From NCBI GenBank assembly GCA_027485675.1, contig JAIXQP010000040.1, positions 1 to 64,000 on the forward strand: a DNA stretch of 64,000 nt. The letters run 5' to 3'. The notes beneath the pieces were generated by a model. It was not told the DNA's origin. It worked only from the letters and a program-made list of their open reading frames with translations, and ran no database searches. Of the stretch, positions 37,053 to 45,620 are shown one piece after another (the stretch's first letter is position 1; every line of letters starts with the position of its first letter). The stretch comes from Terriglobales bacterium (GTDB lineage Bacteria > Acidobacteriota > Terriglobia > Bryobacterales > Bryobacteraceae). Both the position numbers and the translations under genes were made by a program.

Positions 37053-37429
37053 CCAGCCTCACGCTTTTTTACGACGCCCGCTGCGGCCTCTGCAGCTCGA
37101 TGCGCAACTGGATTCAATCGCAGCGCCACGCGCTGCCGCTGCACCTCTCGCCGAAGCCGGACGATCAGCGCGACTTGACCGTCGTCGCCGATACCGGTGA
37201 AGTCTGGCAGGGCGATTCGGCCTGGCTCATGGTCCTTTGGGCGCTCGAAGATTATCGATCGTGGTCCTATCGTCTCGCCCGGCCGTCGCTCGTGCCGCTG
37301 GCCCGCCAGGCCTTCGCCACGCTCTCGCGCAGCCGAACGCAGCTTTCGAGTTGGCTCGGGCTGAAGGCCGACGCGGATCTCGCCTACAAACTGCAGCAGG
37401 TTGAACTTCCCTCCTGCCCGGTGCGATAA
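37049..37429 (+). CDS. DCC-family thiol-disulfide oxidoreductase-like protein (DUF393)
   Basis: DUF393 proteins carry an N-terminal DxxCxxC motif in a thioredoxin-like fold and are thought to act in thiol redox chemistry. In 126 residues the motif is YDARCGLC (C12, C15). The later segment SAWLMVLWALEDYRSWSYRL is typical of the family. No signal peptide is seen. It overlaps the membrane-protein gene by 4 nt and is followed after 8 nt by the TetR gene, so it belongs to the same regulated operon. Confidence 0.85.
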   Translation: MTSLTLFYDARCGLCSSMRNWIQSQRHALPLHLSPKPDDQRDLTVVADTGEVWQGDSAWLMVLWALEDYRSWSYRLARPSLVPLARQAFATLSRSRTQLSSWLGLKADADLAYKLQQVELPSCPVR

Positions 37430-37437
37430 GAGGTACC

Positions 37438-38094
37438 ATGCGCCAGCAACGGTCCGCGGAAACCCGCGCCAAAATCCTCGAAGCCGCGCTCGAGTTGTTC
37501 CGGGAGCGCGGCTTCCCGCAATCCACCATGCGGGAGATCGCCACCCGCTCCGGAGTCGCCACGGGCCTGGCTTATTACTACTTCGCCTCGAAGGATGCGA
37601 TTGTGCTCGAGTTCTACCAGCGGGCGCTCGCGGATCTCGGCCCGCTGCTTGAACCGGCGCAGCAGCACAAGAAGCTGGAAGACCGTCTCCAGGCCATTCT
37701 CGAAGCCAAGTTCCAATACTTCGCGCCCAACCGCCGATTCCTCGGCGCTCTGATGAGCGACGCCGCGGATCCGGCCAGTCCGCTCTCGCCGTTCAGCGAA
37801 CCCTCGCGCCCGATTCGCGAGTTTGACTTGGCGCAGTTTCAGCGGGCCCTCGATGAAACCGGCGTCAGCATCCCGAAGGACCTGGCGCCCCACATGGCGA
37901 AGATCCTCTGGATGTACCAGATGGGCATCCTACTTTTCTGGATCTATGACCGGTCGGAAGAGCAATCGCGCAGCCGGCAACTCGTCAAACGCAGCGCCGG
38001 CATGGTGGTGCTGTTGCTGAAGCTGTCGAACCTGCCCCTGCTGCGGCCCGCGCGCAAGACAGTCTTGGACCTGGTTGCTATCCTCGAAGGGTAA
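37438..38094 (+). CDS. TetR/AcrR-family transcriptional repressor
   Basis: The 218-residue protein has an N-terminal helix-turn-helix (RAKILEAALELFRERGF, STMREIATRSGVATGLAYYYF, residues about 8-52) and a helical ligand-binding C-terminal domain. An AGGT-containing site lies before the ATG. It is the third gene of a coupled operon and probably binds the TGAACAYGTTCA dyads 780 bp upstream, closing a negative loop. The inducer is unknown; the C-terminal domain gives no clue that I can read. Confidence 0.93.
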   Translation: MRQQRSAETRAKILEAALELFRERGFPQSTMREIATRSGVATGLAYYYFASKDAIVLEFYQRALADLGPLLEPAQQHKKLEDRLQAILEAKFQYFAPNRRFLGALMSDAADPASPLSPFSEPSRPIREFDLAQFQRALDETGVSIPKDLAPHMAKILWMYQMGILLFWIYDRSEEQSRSRQLVKRSAGMVVLLLKLSNLPLLRPARKTVLDLVAILEG

Positions 38095-38961
38095 ATGCTC
38101 CTTCGCCCGCTTGCCCTACTTGCCTGCGCCACGTCCCTGCTGGCCGATGACTGGCGCCCCGTTCGAGGTGGAATCCTTGGCGGCATCTCCGACCTGGCTC
38201 TGGTGGAACATACGCCGGACCACAGTTCGTTCCTCATTGTCCACGACAATAAGGCGCTCACCGATCCCCGCGTTGCCCTGATCACGGTGTCGGGATCGAA
38301 GCCCGTCGCCTATCAGTTGATCGACTGGAAGATCGATCCCGAGTGCATCGACCTCGAAAGCATCTCCGCCGTGCCGGGCCGCCCCGGCGAGTTTCTCGCG
38401 CTCATAAGCCGGGGGATCGTGTATCACATCCGCCTGTCGGCGGATCGCAAATCGGCCGAATCCATTGGCCGTTTCACCCTGCCGGACCTACCGCCCGATC
38501 TCAACTTTGAAGGTCTTTGCATTCAGCGTCTGGACGGGCGCCTGCTCCTCGCCTGGGCCGACCGCGGCGCCGAAGATCGCCCCGGACGGCTCTATTTCGG
38601 CGAGTTGCAACTCGACGGCTATCGCTTGTCGCAGGTCCAGTCGACCACCATCCGGGTCCCCTGGCCGGAGCGAAACGTTCGCCATATCTCGGAGATGAAG
38701 GTGGACGAAGGGGGCATTCTCTTCCTCGCCTCCGCCTCTGACCCCGGCGACGACGGCCCGTTCTCCTCGGCCGTCTACTTGGGCGGCGTGTTCAGCTTCG
38801 AGAAGAAGAGGCTGCGCTTCAAGCCGCATCCGCGACTCCTGCGCGTCCGCACCTTCGCCGATCATAAAATAGAGGGGATGGAGCTCGTTCCCGGCAATGG
38901 CGGCATCATCTTCGCCACCGACGACGAGAACTTCGGCGGATGGGTACTCTACAACTGGTAA
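38095..38961 (+). CDS. Secreted beta-propeller-like protein, 288 aa
   Basis: Starts at the ATG directly after the TetR stop codon (TAA ATG). The N-terminus MLLRPLALLACATSLLADDW is a Sec signal. The rest is beta-strand rich with repeated blades such as SDLALVEHTPDHSSFLIVHDN, ESISAVPGRPGEFLALIS and GLCIQRLDGRLLLAWADRG, similar in style to SdiA-regulated or esterase-like phytase propellers; this is an inference. No catalytic residues can be named. The end overlaps the next gene by 22 nt. It is probably co-transcribed with the TetR operon. Confidence 0.75.
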   Translation: MLLRPLALLACATSLLADDWRPVRGGILGGISDLALVEHTPDHSSFLIVHDNKALTDPRVALITVSGSKPVAYQLIDWKIDPECIDLESISAVPGRPGEFLALISRGIVYHIRLSADRKSAESIGRFTLPDLPPDLNFEGLCIQRLDGRLLLAWADRGAEDRPGRLYFGELQLDGYRLSQVQSTTIRVPWPERNVRHISEMKVDEGGILFLASASDPGDDGPFSSAVYLGGVFSFEKKRLRFKPHPRLLRVRTFADHKIEGMELVPGNGGIIFATDDENFGGWVLYNW

Positions 38962-40001
38962 CGGTCCTGTGGGCGCAGGTGCTCTTACCTGCCAGTTGGG
39001 CCTCCAGTTTTGAGCAGAAGTTCACAGGCACTCTCGATTGCCAGGTCGAGGCCACGCGCCCTTACCTGAACTTCGGCTTCCGCTTTCAGGCCGGCTACTA
39101 CTTCACGGCCTCCCTCAAGCAGTTTTTCGGGCCGGGCCACCGCCTCAACGTCGTCGCCCGCGTCACGCCCCAGGGCGGCGAGCCCGTCTATCTGGGCCAG
39201 GGCTTCGACCTGCCGCCCGTGCCCAAGACGAATCAGGTCATCGAAGTCAGCGGCGGCTATCTGCTGGGGGAAGGGGAGTATCAGGTGGATTGGCTGCTCT
39301 TCGATGAGCGGACCCGCGCCTGCCGCAAAAGTTGGAAGACCAAGGTGGCGCGCTCCGGCGCCGACAAGAAAGTCGTGCTGGCGATTCCGCCGCATACGGT
39401 CACCGAGTTCTCGCTGGCCGGACTACAGCCCCAGCGATACGAAGGCAAGTCCGGCGGGCCGCTGACGGTGCTCCTCAACGCCGCGCCTCTTTCGCCCCGG
39501 CGTATGCGCTTGCGGGCTTCGGACGAAATGCTGCTGGTCGGCGCGCTCTCCTCTCTGCTCGAACGCTTGGGCGACCGCCCGGTGAAACTCGTCGTCTTCA
39601 ATCTGGACCAGCGCACGCAGCTCTACCAGCGCGAGAACTTCCGCCCGGACCGCCTGCACGAAGTGGGGCAAGCCATCAATCAGCTCGAGTTGGGAATGGT
39701 GGACTATGCCGTGTTGAAAAGCCCCAAGGGCCACATCGATTTCCTGGCCGAACTGCTCAACCGCGAGGCCACCGCCGAGACGGTAGTCCTGCTCGGCCCC
39801 ACCACCCGCTACTTCGAAAAAATGCCAGCCGAGAAACTGGAGAAGGGAAGTGCCCGGATCTTCAATCTCCAGTTCCTTCCCTTCTTTCGCTACGGGACAC
39901 CCTTCCCGGACATCCTCGATTCGGCGGTCCGCCGGCGCAAGGGCAAAAGCATGTTGCTCCGCACCCCGGCCGACTTCGCCAAAGCCATCGCCGCGCTCTA
40001 G
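38940..40001 (+). CDS. Hypothetical exported protein, 353 aa
   Basis: I do not recognise the family. The N-terminus MGTLQLVTVLWAQVLLPASWA looks like a signal peptide, followed by a beta-rich domain (about 25-150) and then an alpha/beta domain (about 165-350) with LKLVVFNLDQRTQLY-type strands, HIDFLAELLNREATAETVVLLG and a final helix. The second domain resembles a von Willebrand A-like fold but I see no MIDAS DxSxS motif. It overlaps the preceding propeller gene by 22 nt, so the two may act together in the periplasm. Confidence 0.7.
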   Translation: MGTLQLVTVLWAQVLLPASWASSFEQKFTGTLDCQVEATRPYLNFGFRFQAGYYFTASLKQFFGPGHRLNVVARVTPQGGEPVYLGQGFDLPPVPKTNQVIEVSGGYLLGEGEYQVDWLLFDERTRACRKSWKTKVARSGADKKVVLAIPPHTVTEFSLAGLQPQRYEGKSGGPLTVLLNAAPLSPRRMRLRASDEMLLVGALSSLLERLGDRPVKLVVFNLDQRTQLYQRENFRPDRLHEVGQAINQLELGMVDYAVLKSPKGHIDFLAELLNREATAETVVLLGPTTRYFEKMPAEKLEKGSARIFNLQFLPFFRYGTPFPDILDSAVRRRKGKSMLLRTPADFAKAIAAL

Positions 40002-40694
40002 CTAAGCGAACGGACTCCGCTTCAACGCGTACTCCATGGCCTCGGCCGGCACGGTGTACCGGCTCAACGCCCGGTTGCCGATGTAGTTCAGATCCTTGAA
40101 GCCGATGGGACTCGTATAGAACGCGTCCACCGTCATCTTGCGGACCCAATCAAAGAACGCCACGCCCGCGCCGAGTTCATTGGCCCGCCGGACGGTATAG
40201 CCCGTGAAGTCCTTGTAAATCGGCGATTTCTGATAAACGAGCTCCTCGCTCTGCCGCTCGGCCAGCTCACGTCCGGCTTCCACCAACGCATCCAGCATCT
40301 GTGTCTGCTGCTCCGGCTTGGCCGCCACGAAGGTGGCGTTGTAGCGTTTCCGCATCTCGGCGTCGAGCCACGCTAGGCCGCCGTGGAAGATATCGGCGAT
40401 CTTCTCGTTCTGGCTCGCCAGCGTATCGATGAACTCCGGCGCCCCGGCGTCGAGCGCGCTGCCGGAGACGCTGTCCGCCGGCACGATCAGAACGGCCAGC
40501 CGCTGCAGCGTCTTGTACTCGCCCGCCGTGAACGTCTTCACCTTGTAGGGGCCCTTCGCCTTTTCGGCCGCCGTCTCGGAGTGGACGTGCTGCGCAGCCG
40601 CCACGTCCAAGGTGCCGAGCGTCGTCAGTCCCAGCGCGATCGTCCGCAGCAGCGAACGCCGGTCCAATGTTTCGAGTGGTACGAAGTTAGACAT
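40002..40694 (-). CDS. Gluconate 2-dehydrogenase subunit 3 family protein
   Basis: Small Tat-exported partner of periplasmic GMC dehydrogenases. The 230 residues include DRRSLLRTIALGLTTLGTL, a twin-arginine signal, and the family pattern LQRLAVLIVPADSVSGSALDAGAPEFID. The end (ALKRSPFA) is ordinary. It starts 8 nt before the stop of the GMC gene and is the second gene of the pair. The signal-less GMC subunit is probably carried out through Tat with this protein, as in known gluconate and related dehydrogenases. The cytochrome c subunit usually third in such complexes is not in this window. Confidence 0.9.
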   Translation of the reverse strand: MSNFVPLETLDRRSLLRTIALGLTTLGTLDVAAAQHVHSETAAEKAKGPYKVKTFTAGEYKTLQRLAVLIVPADSVSGSALDAGAPEFIDTLASQNEKIADIFHGGLAWLDAEMRKRYNATFVAAKPEQQTQMLDALVEAGRELAERQSEELVYQKSPIYKDFTGYTVRRANELGAGVAFFDWVRKMTVDAFYTSPIGFKDLNYIGNRALSRYTVPAEAMEYALKRSPFA

Positions 40695-42402
40695 TGCCTT
40701 TCTTCATCTCCTCGGCCAGGTAGTCGCAAGCGCGCCAGGCCAATGCGTTAATCGTGAGGGTGGGGTTCTTGTCCGGATTGGAGGCAAAGCTCGCGCCGTC
40801 CATCACAAACAGGTTCTTCATCTCGTGCGTCTGGCAGTAGCCATTCAGAATCGAGTCCTTCGCGGACTTACCCATCCGCGCGCCGCCCACTTCGTGGATG
40901 ATCGTGCCGGGAATGGAGATGCCCTGCGATTCGCGCTGCGAAGCGCTCAGGCCGCTTACCTTGCCGCCCATCGTCGTGATGATGTCCGCGAAGGTCTTCT
41001 CCATGTGGCGCGCCTGCTTCCACTCGTAGTCCGTCCACTTGAAGTGGAACTTCAGCACCGGAATGCCCCACTTGTCCACCACGTTCGGATCGAGTTCGCA
41101 GTAGGAGTGGATATTCGGGATCATCTCGCCGCGGCCGGCGAAGCCGATGGAGGTGCCGTAGCTTTCGCGGATCTTGGACTTCATGTTGGCGCCGTAGCCG
41201 TAACGCCGCGCCGCGCCATGATAGGAGCCTACGCCCGGCATGCCGTAGCCGCCGCCGATTTCGATGTGGTAACCGCGCGGGAAATCCAGCTTGTTGTGTT
41301 TATCCCACAGCCACCACGGCATGAACAGGTGCGCCCCGCCGTAGCCGTCCGTATTGTAGTGCGGCATGCCTTCAAGCGCCGGCACCGTACCCGAAAGCCC
41401 GAAGCCCACCGTGTCCATCAGGTAGCGCCCTAACAGGCCGGAACCGTTCGCCAGGCCGTTCGGGAACTCCTTCGTCTTCGAATTCAGCAGAATGCGCGTC
41501 GATTCGCAGGCGCTCGCCGCCAGAACGACGACCTTGGCTTTAATGATCTTTTCCGTGCGCGTCTTCTTGTCGATGTAGAGGACGCCGGTCGCCTTCCCGT
41601 TATTGTCGGTCAGCACCTCGCGCACCATCGCCAGGTCAAACACCTTCAGCTTCCCGGTCTTCATCGCCGGGAACACCTGCACCTGCGCCGAACTATAAGC
41701 CGACGCCGTCTGGCAGCCGCGGCCGCACTGGCCGCAGTAGTGGCACGCCGCGCGGCCATTCAGATTCTTGGTAATCACCGCGCGCCGGTTGGCAATGCAG
41801 ATGATGCCCAGCTTGTCGCAAGCCTTCTTCACCAGCATCTCGTGCACCTTCGGCGGCGGTGCGGCGTGGAACTTGCCGTCCGGGCAGGAAGGAACGTTCT
41901 CTACCGTTCCGGCCACCCCGATAAACTCTTCTGCCTTGTCATAGTAGGGGGCAATGTCCTGATAGGAGATCGGCCAGTTGAAGCCCAAGCCGTCCTTGTC
42001 ATACGGCTTGAAGTCGTACTCGGCGAACCGGAACGACATACGGCCATAGTGGTTCGTTCGTCCCCCCAGAATGCGCGACCGGAACCATTGAAACTGGCTC
42101 CCTTCGCCGACCGTGTACGGCTCGCCGTCCAGTTGCCAGCCGCCACTGGTGGTCGAAAAGAAGCCGAACGGTTTTCCCTGGCCGAAATACGCCTTGCCGC
42201 CCTCTTCCGCGCCCCGATGGTCATAGTCGGCGGGGACCTTATGCTCTTTGAATTCCGTGGCGACGTCGAGCATGGGACCGGCTTCAAGGAGCGCCACTTT
42301 CAGGCCTTTAGCCGTCAACACATGCACCGCGGTACCACCGCCGGCGCCAGAGCCGACCACTACGGCGTCATAAACTTCCTGACTACTGGTGTTCTGAGGC
42401 AT
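40687..42402 (-). CDS. GMC-family FAD-dependent oxidoreductase
   Basis: Flavoprotein of 571 residues that oxidises an alcohol or sugar. The FAD-binding motif VVVGSGAGGGTAVHVL lies at residues 14-29. The C-terminal GMC motifs HEVGGARMGKSAKDSILN and PTLTINALAWRACDYLAEE carry the catalytic His and Asn. A CxxCxxCxxxC run (C220, C223, C226, C230; CHYCGQCGRGC) could bind an iron-sulfur cluster, as some FAD-dependent sugar dehydrogenases do. It has no signal of its own and is followed by the Tat-bearing subunit 3. The substrate is unknown. Confidence 0.92.
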   Translation of the reverse strand: MPQNTSSQEVYDAVVVGSGAGGGTAVHVLTAKGLKVALLEAGPMLDVATEFKEHKVPADYDHRGAEEGGKAYFGQGKPFGFFSTTSGGWQLDGEPYTVGEGSQFQWFRSRILGGRTNHYGRMSFRFAEYDFKPYDKDGLGFNWPISYQDIAPYYDKAEEFIGVAGTVENVPSCPDGKFHAAPPPKVHEMLVKKACDKLGIICIANRRAVITKNLNGRAACHYCGQCGRGCQTASAYSSAQVQVFPAMKTGKLKVFDLAMVREVLTDNNGKATGVLYIDKKTRTEKIIKAKVVVLAASACESTRILLNSKTKEFPNGLANGSGLLGRYLMDTVGFGLSGTVPALEGMPHYNTDGYGGAHLFMPWWLWDKHNKLDFPRGYHIEIGGGYGMPGVGSYHGAARRYGYGANMKSKIRESYGTSIGFAGRGEMIPNIHSYCELDPNVVDKWGIPVLKFHFKWTDYEWKQARHMEKTFADIITTMGGKVSGLSASQRESQGISIPGTIIHEVGGARMGKSAKDSILNGYCQTHEMKNLFVMDGASFASNPDKNPTLTINALAWRACDYLAEEMKKGNV

Positions 42403-42460
42403 CGCCCCATTGCATCACATCTCCGCCCCGCCGCCAAACATGATTTAATACGCCACAGTC

Positions 42461-43360
42461 ATGCTTACCCGCCGCCGCTTTCTTGTCGCCTCCGCCGCCC
42501 CCCTGCTGGCGCAAACCTCCTGGCCCTCCCGCGTCATCGATATCCATCTCCATCCCCGCCGCGACGGCGTCTCCTCGCTCGATCATGTCTCCGGCGCCGG
42601 CATGGAAAAGGCCGTTCTGCTCACCCATCTCCGCGATGCCGACCGCGCCAAGGAGCAACTCGCCAAGCACCCAGGCCGCTTCACCTGGTTCGTCGCCGCC
42701 GATCCGTCGCAGCCCGGCGGCTTCGCGGGTGTTGCGCAGGCGTTGAAGGACGGCGCCATCGGCATCGGCGAGATGAAGACGCACACCGCCGTCGACGCCA
42801 AAGACATGCGGCGGCTCTACGACCTTGCCGCCGACCATAAAGCCCCGGTCCTCCTCCACTTCCAGGAAGCGGCTCCCTTTGACAAGGAAGCCCTTTGGAA
42901 CACCGGCTACCCCCAGTTCGACAAGATCCTGAAGGCGCACAAGAAGACGACCTTCATCGGCCACGCCAATTTCTTCTGGGCCAGTATCAGCGCCAATCCC
43001 CCCGCGGGCGAAGAGTACCCCGCCGGTCCGGTTCAACTCGGCGGCCTGACGGACCGCTGGCTCGCCGACTATCCCAACCTTTATGGCGACCTCTCCGCCA
43101 ACTCCGGCAACAACGCCCTCAGCCGCGATCCCGCCTTCGCCCGGGCATTCCTCCAGCGTCATCAGAACAAACTGATGTTCGGCAGCGACTGCTCCTGCAA
43201 AGATGGGAATGGAACCGGTGGCAGCCCGCTGCTCACCCGGCTCAAAGGCAAATGCGTCGGCCGCGACACCCTCGGACTGCTCCAGCAATTCACCACGCCC
43301 GAGGTGTTTGGCAAGATCTGCTGGGACAACGCCCACCACCTTTTGCGGGTATCCGCGTAG
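42461..43360 (+). CDS. Tat-exported amidohydrolase-like TIM barrel
   Basis: The 299-residue protein starts MLTRRRFLVASAAPLLAQ, a twin-arginine signal, and has the amidohydrolase-2-type start VIDIHLHPRRDG (HxH), then GEMKTH, PVLLHFQEA, FIGHANFFW and LMFGSDCS, which give the His and Asp ligands of a metal-dependent hydrolase or decarboxylase. It diverges from the GMC gene across a 58-nt gap and stands alone. The substrate cannot be read from the sequence. It is not closely similar to the trio at 20256-24174. Confidence 0.87.
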   Translation: MLTRRRFLVASAAPLLAQTSWPSRVIDIHLHPRRDGVSSLDHVSGAGMEKAVLLTHLRDADRAKEQLAKHPGRFTWFVAADPSQPGGFAGVAQALKDGAIGIGEMKTHTAVDAKDMRRLYDLAADHKAPVLLHFQEAAPFDKEALWNTGYPQFDKILKAHKKTTFIGHANFFWASISANPPAGEEYPAGPVQLGGLTDRWLADYPNLYGDLSANSGNNALSRDPAFARAFLQRHQNKLMFGSDCSCKDGNGTGGSPLLTRLKGKCVGRDTLGLLQQFTTPEVFGKICWDNAHHLLRVSA

Positions 43361-43473
43361 TACGTTTTGCTCCAAATTCCGTAAAACAAAAAATGGAGAG
43401 AATTCTTATGTTTTTCCCACTAATCCGCTGAGGGTGAAGGATTCCCCTGAATCGACTGGAATGGAGAACTGGA

Positions 43474-44103
43474 ATGGCGCAATCATCTACCGCGCATCTG
43501 TCCGAAGAACAACTCGAAAAATACCTGTTGCAACAGGTTTCTGAGCCGGCCGCTGCCGCGGTCGAAGAGCATCTGCTGGTGTGCGAGCACTGTCAGACAC
43601 AATTAGAAGAGCTGGAGAGTTTTACGAAAACGTTTCGGGCGGTCGCGCCCGTGCTGGCGCGCGAGGACGCGCAGACGGAGCCCAGCGGCTTAATCGCCTG
43701 GTTGCGGCAGCAGTTGCGCAATCCTTTCCCGGCGCTGGCCTTTGGGGCAGCCGCCGCCTTGGTCTTCTTTATGGCGCCCATGGCTTGGCAAAGTGGATCC
43801 GTCTCGGGTCCGGCCGTCACGATTGAGCTCCAGGCGGTCCGCGCCGCCACCGTACCCCAGGCGCCGGAAGGCCGGCCCCTGATCTTCCGCATCGATCTAT
43901 CCGGTCTCTCCCCGGCGGCCACCTATCGCGCCGAACTCGCCAAGGACGACGGAGAAACGGTGCTCACCCGCGCGGTAAACCCCACTGCCGCCGTGGCGCC
44001 CGTCGAAGTGGCCGAAGGGCTCCCGGCCGGCCGCTACTGGCTGCGCCTGTACGGACCCGACCACGCTGAACCCATTCGCGAGTTCGGCTTCACGGTGCAA
44101 TAA
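43474..44103 (+). CDS. Zinc-finger anti-sigma-like membrane protein
   Basis: The 209-residue protein has the zinc-binding anti-sigma signature Hx3Cx2C in HLLVCEHC (residues about 28-35), preceded by the helix HLSEEQLEKYLLQQVSEP. One transmembrane helix lies around 80-100 (ALAFGAAAALVFFMAPMAW). The C-terminal periplasmic part is a beta-rich domain. Such proteins usually hold an ECF sigma factor inactive, but no sigma gene is adjacent, so the target is unknown. GGAGAACTGG precedes the ATG. An AT-rich leader with a 7-codon ORF lies upstream (43408-43431). Confidence 0.82.
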   Translation: MAQSSTAHLSEEQLEKYLLQQVSEPAAAAVEEHLLVCEHCQTQLEELESFTKTFRAVAPVLAREDAQTEPSGLIAWLRQQLRNPFPALAFGAAAALVFFMAPMAWQSGSVSGPAVTIELQAVRAATVPQAPEGRPLIFRIDLSGLSPAATYRAELAKDDGETVLTRAVNPTAAVAPVEVAEGLPAGRYWLRLYGPDHAEPIREFGFTVQ

Positions 44104-44107
44104 CGCT

Positions 44108-44587
44108 CTAGCGAACGGGTACCTTCTCGATCATCTCCATGAAGTGGATCACCTTGGGAGGGTACTTTTCGCGGGCCGGGTTGTACGCCGCCAGGATCCC
44201 CCGGCTCGTCCGGCCGCGGTAAATCGGCGAGTGCGCAAACCGGCTGGCCACGAAGTCAATGCCCGCCGCCACGGTTTTGAAGCCGGTGCGGCCCGAGTTC
44301 CAGCCGAAGACGTTGTTCCGGCGGGAATGCTTACCGCCGCTCGATTCCACCATGGCAATCCCGGGCAGCAGGCGCCAATCCAGGCCATACTGGTCAGCCT
44401 TCTCGATAAAAACAGCCGCCATCGTCTGCAATGGGCTGCCGTGGCGCGCGAAAAAACTCTTCAGCGAGCGGCAGCGTCCATCGGTATCACAGTCGACCGG
44501 GGTCCCGGAAGCGGCTAAGCCGGAGCCCGCCAGCGCAAAAAGAGCGCTGCCGAAAACCAGCAGTCCGGATCGTACGGAAAGCAACAT
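44108..44587 (-). CDS. Lysozyme-like peptidoglycan hydrolase (GH23/GH73-like)
   Basis: Starting at the ATG at 44587, the 159-residue product has a Sec signal (MLLSVRSGLLVFGSALFALAGS). Its lysozyme-like core has LPGIAMVESSGGKHSRRNNV, in which the Glu is the expected catalytic acid, then FGWNSGRTGFKTVAAGIDF and RGILAAYNP. It should cut glycan strands in the periplasm. Which of the lytic transglycosylase and glucosaminidase families it belongs to is unclear. An in-frame extension upstream to 44809 lacks family features. It is convergent with the zinc-finger gene and diverges from the propeller gene. Confidence 0.8.
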   Translation of the reverse strand: MLLSVRSGLLVFGSALFALAGSGLAASGTPVDCDTDGRCRSLKSFFARHGSPLQTMAAVFIEKADQYGLDWRLLPGIAMVESSGGKHSRRNNVFGWNSGRTGFKTVAAGIDFVASRFAHSPIYRGRTSRGILAAYNPAREKYPPKVIHFMEMIEKVPVR

Positions 44588-44663
44588 CCCCGATAGGTTA
44601 CCCCATTTGGACAGGGGATAGGATGAAGAGATCCCCATGGTACCCTGCGAATGTAAGACCTTT

Positions 44664-45620
44664 ATGTCCACTCTTCTGCCCGCCCTCCTGCTCGCCGCCG
44701 CCCTCCCTTTGTCCGCCCAACTGGTCGTCGTATTGAACTCCGGGGATGAAATGATCTCCCTCATCGACCAGAAGACCCGCAAAGAGACCAAGCGCTTCCG
44801 CATCGGCAAAGAACCCCATCACCTGATGGCCACCCCGGATGACAAGTACCTGATCGTGGCCAACGCCGCCTCCAATGAACTCGTCTTTCTCGACCGCACC
44901 TCGGGCGAGATCAAGAATCGCATCAAGGACATCGCCGATCCTTATCAAATCGGTTTCAGTCCCGATGGCCAGTACTTCGTCTCCTGCTCGCTGCGCCTGC
45001 ACCGCGTCGACATCTATTCGGGCAAGGATTTCAAACTGCTCAAGCGCCTGCGCGCCGCCAAAACCCCCAGCCATCTCGCCTACGACAAGTCCTCCTCGTT
45101 CGTCTTCATCACTCTCCAGGACACGAACGAGCTGATGGCCATTGACCTCAAATCGCAAAAGGAAGCTTGGCGCATGCCGATCGGCTCGCTCCCGTCCGGC
45201 ATCTGGATGACGCCCGACGACAAGCACCTCCTGATCGGCATCATGGGCCGCGACTACGTAGAAGTCATCGACTGGCGCACCCGCAAGCAGGTCAAGAAAA
45301 TCGTCACCGGCAAAGGCGCCCACAACTTCATCTCCGCCGGCGACGGCCGCCACGTCTATCAGTCCAACCGCGTCGACGCCGTCATCACCAAGATCGATCA
45401 GGACACCCTGACGGTTGTCGATCGCTACCAGGCCCCCGGCGGTCCCGACTGCATGGAGCTCTCGGCCGACAAGAAGGAGCTGTGGTTCACCTCCCGCTTC
45501 GCCCGCAAGGTTTCCATTCTCGACCTCGCCTCGAAGAAGATCGTTCACCAGATCCCCGTCGGCAAGTCGCCGCACGGCATCTACCTCGCCAACCACGGTC
45601 CCCGGCAGAGCTTCCGATGA
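44664..45620 (+). CDS. Secreted YVTN-type beta-propeller protein
   Basis: The 318-residue protein starts at the ATG at 44664 with the signal MSTLLPALLLAAALPLSAQ. About seven repeated blades of YVTN/40-residue type follow, for example GDEMISLIDQKTRKETKRFR, ATPDDKYLIVANAASNELVFL and SPDGQYFVSCSLRL. Such propellers bind proteins or act in redox or polymer systems; no catalytic site is seen. The stop overlaps the start of the deacetylase gene by 4 nt (ATGA), so the two are translationally coupled and may work on the same surface polymer. Confidence 0.88.
   Translation: MSTLLPALLLAAALPLSAQLVVVLNSGDEMISLIDQKTRKETKRFRIGKEPHHLMATPDDKYLIVANAASNELVFLDRTSGEIKNRIKDIADPYQIGFSPDGQYFVSCSLRLHRVDIYSGKDFKLLKRLRAAKTPSHLAYDKSSSFVFITLQDTNELMAIDLKSQKEAWRMPIGSLPSGIWMTPDDKHLLIGIMGRDYVEVIDWRTRKQVKKIVTGKGAHNFISAGDGRHVYQSNRVDAVITKIDQDTLTVVDRYQAPGGPDCMELSADKKELWFTSRFARKVSILDLASKKIVHQIPVGKSPHGIYLANHGPRQSFR

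Noticed and set aside
43408-43431. Seven-codon leader ORF (MFFPLIR) with GGAGA upstream
   Set aside because: It has a plausible ribosome site but no run of regulatory codons, and chance short frames are frequent in this AT-rich gap.
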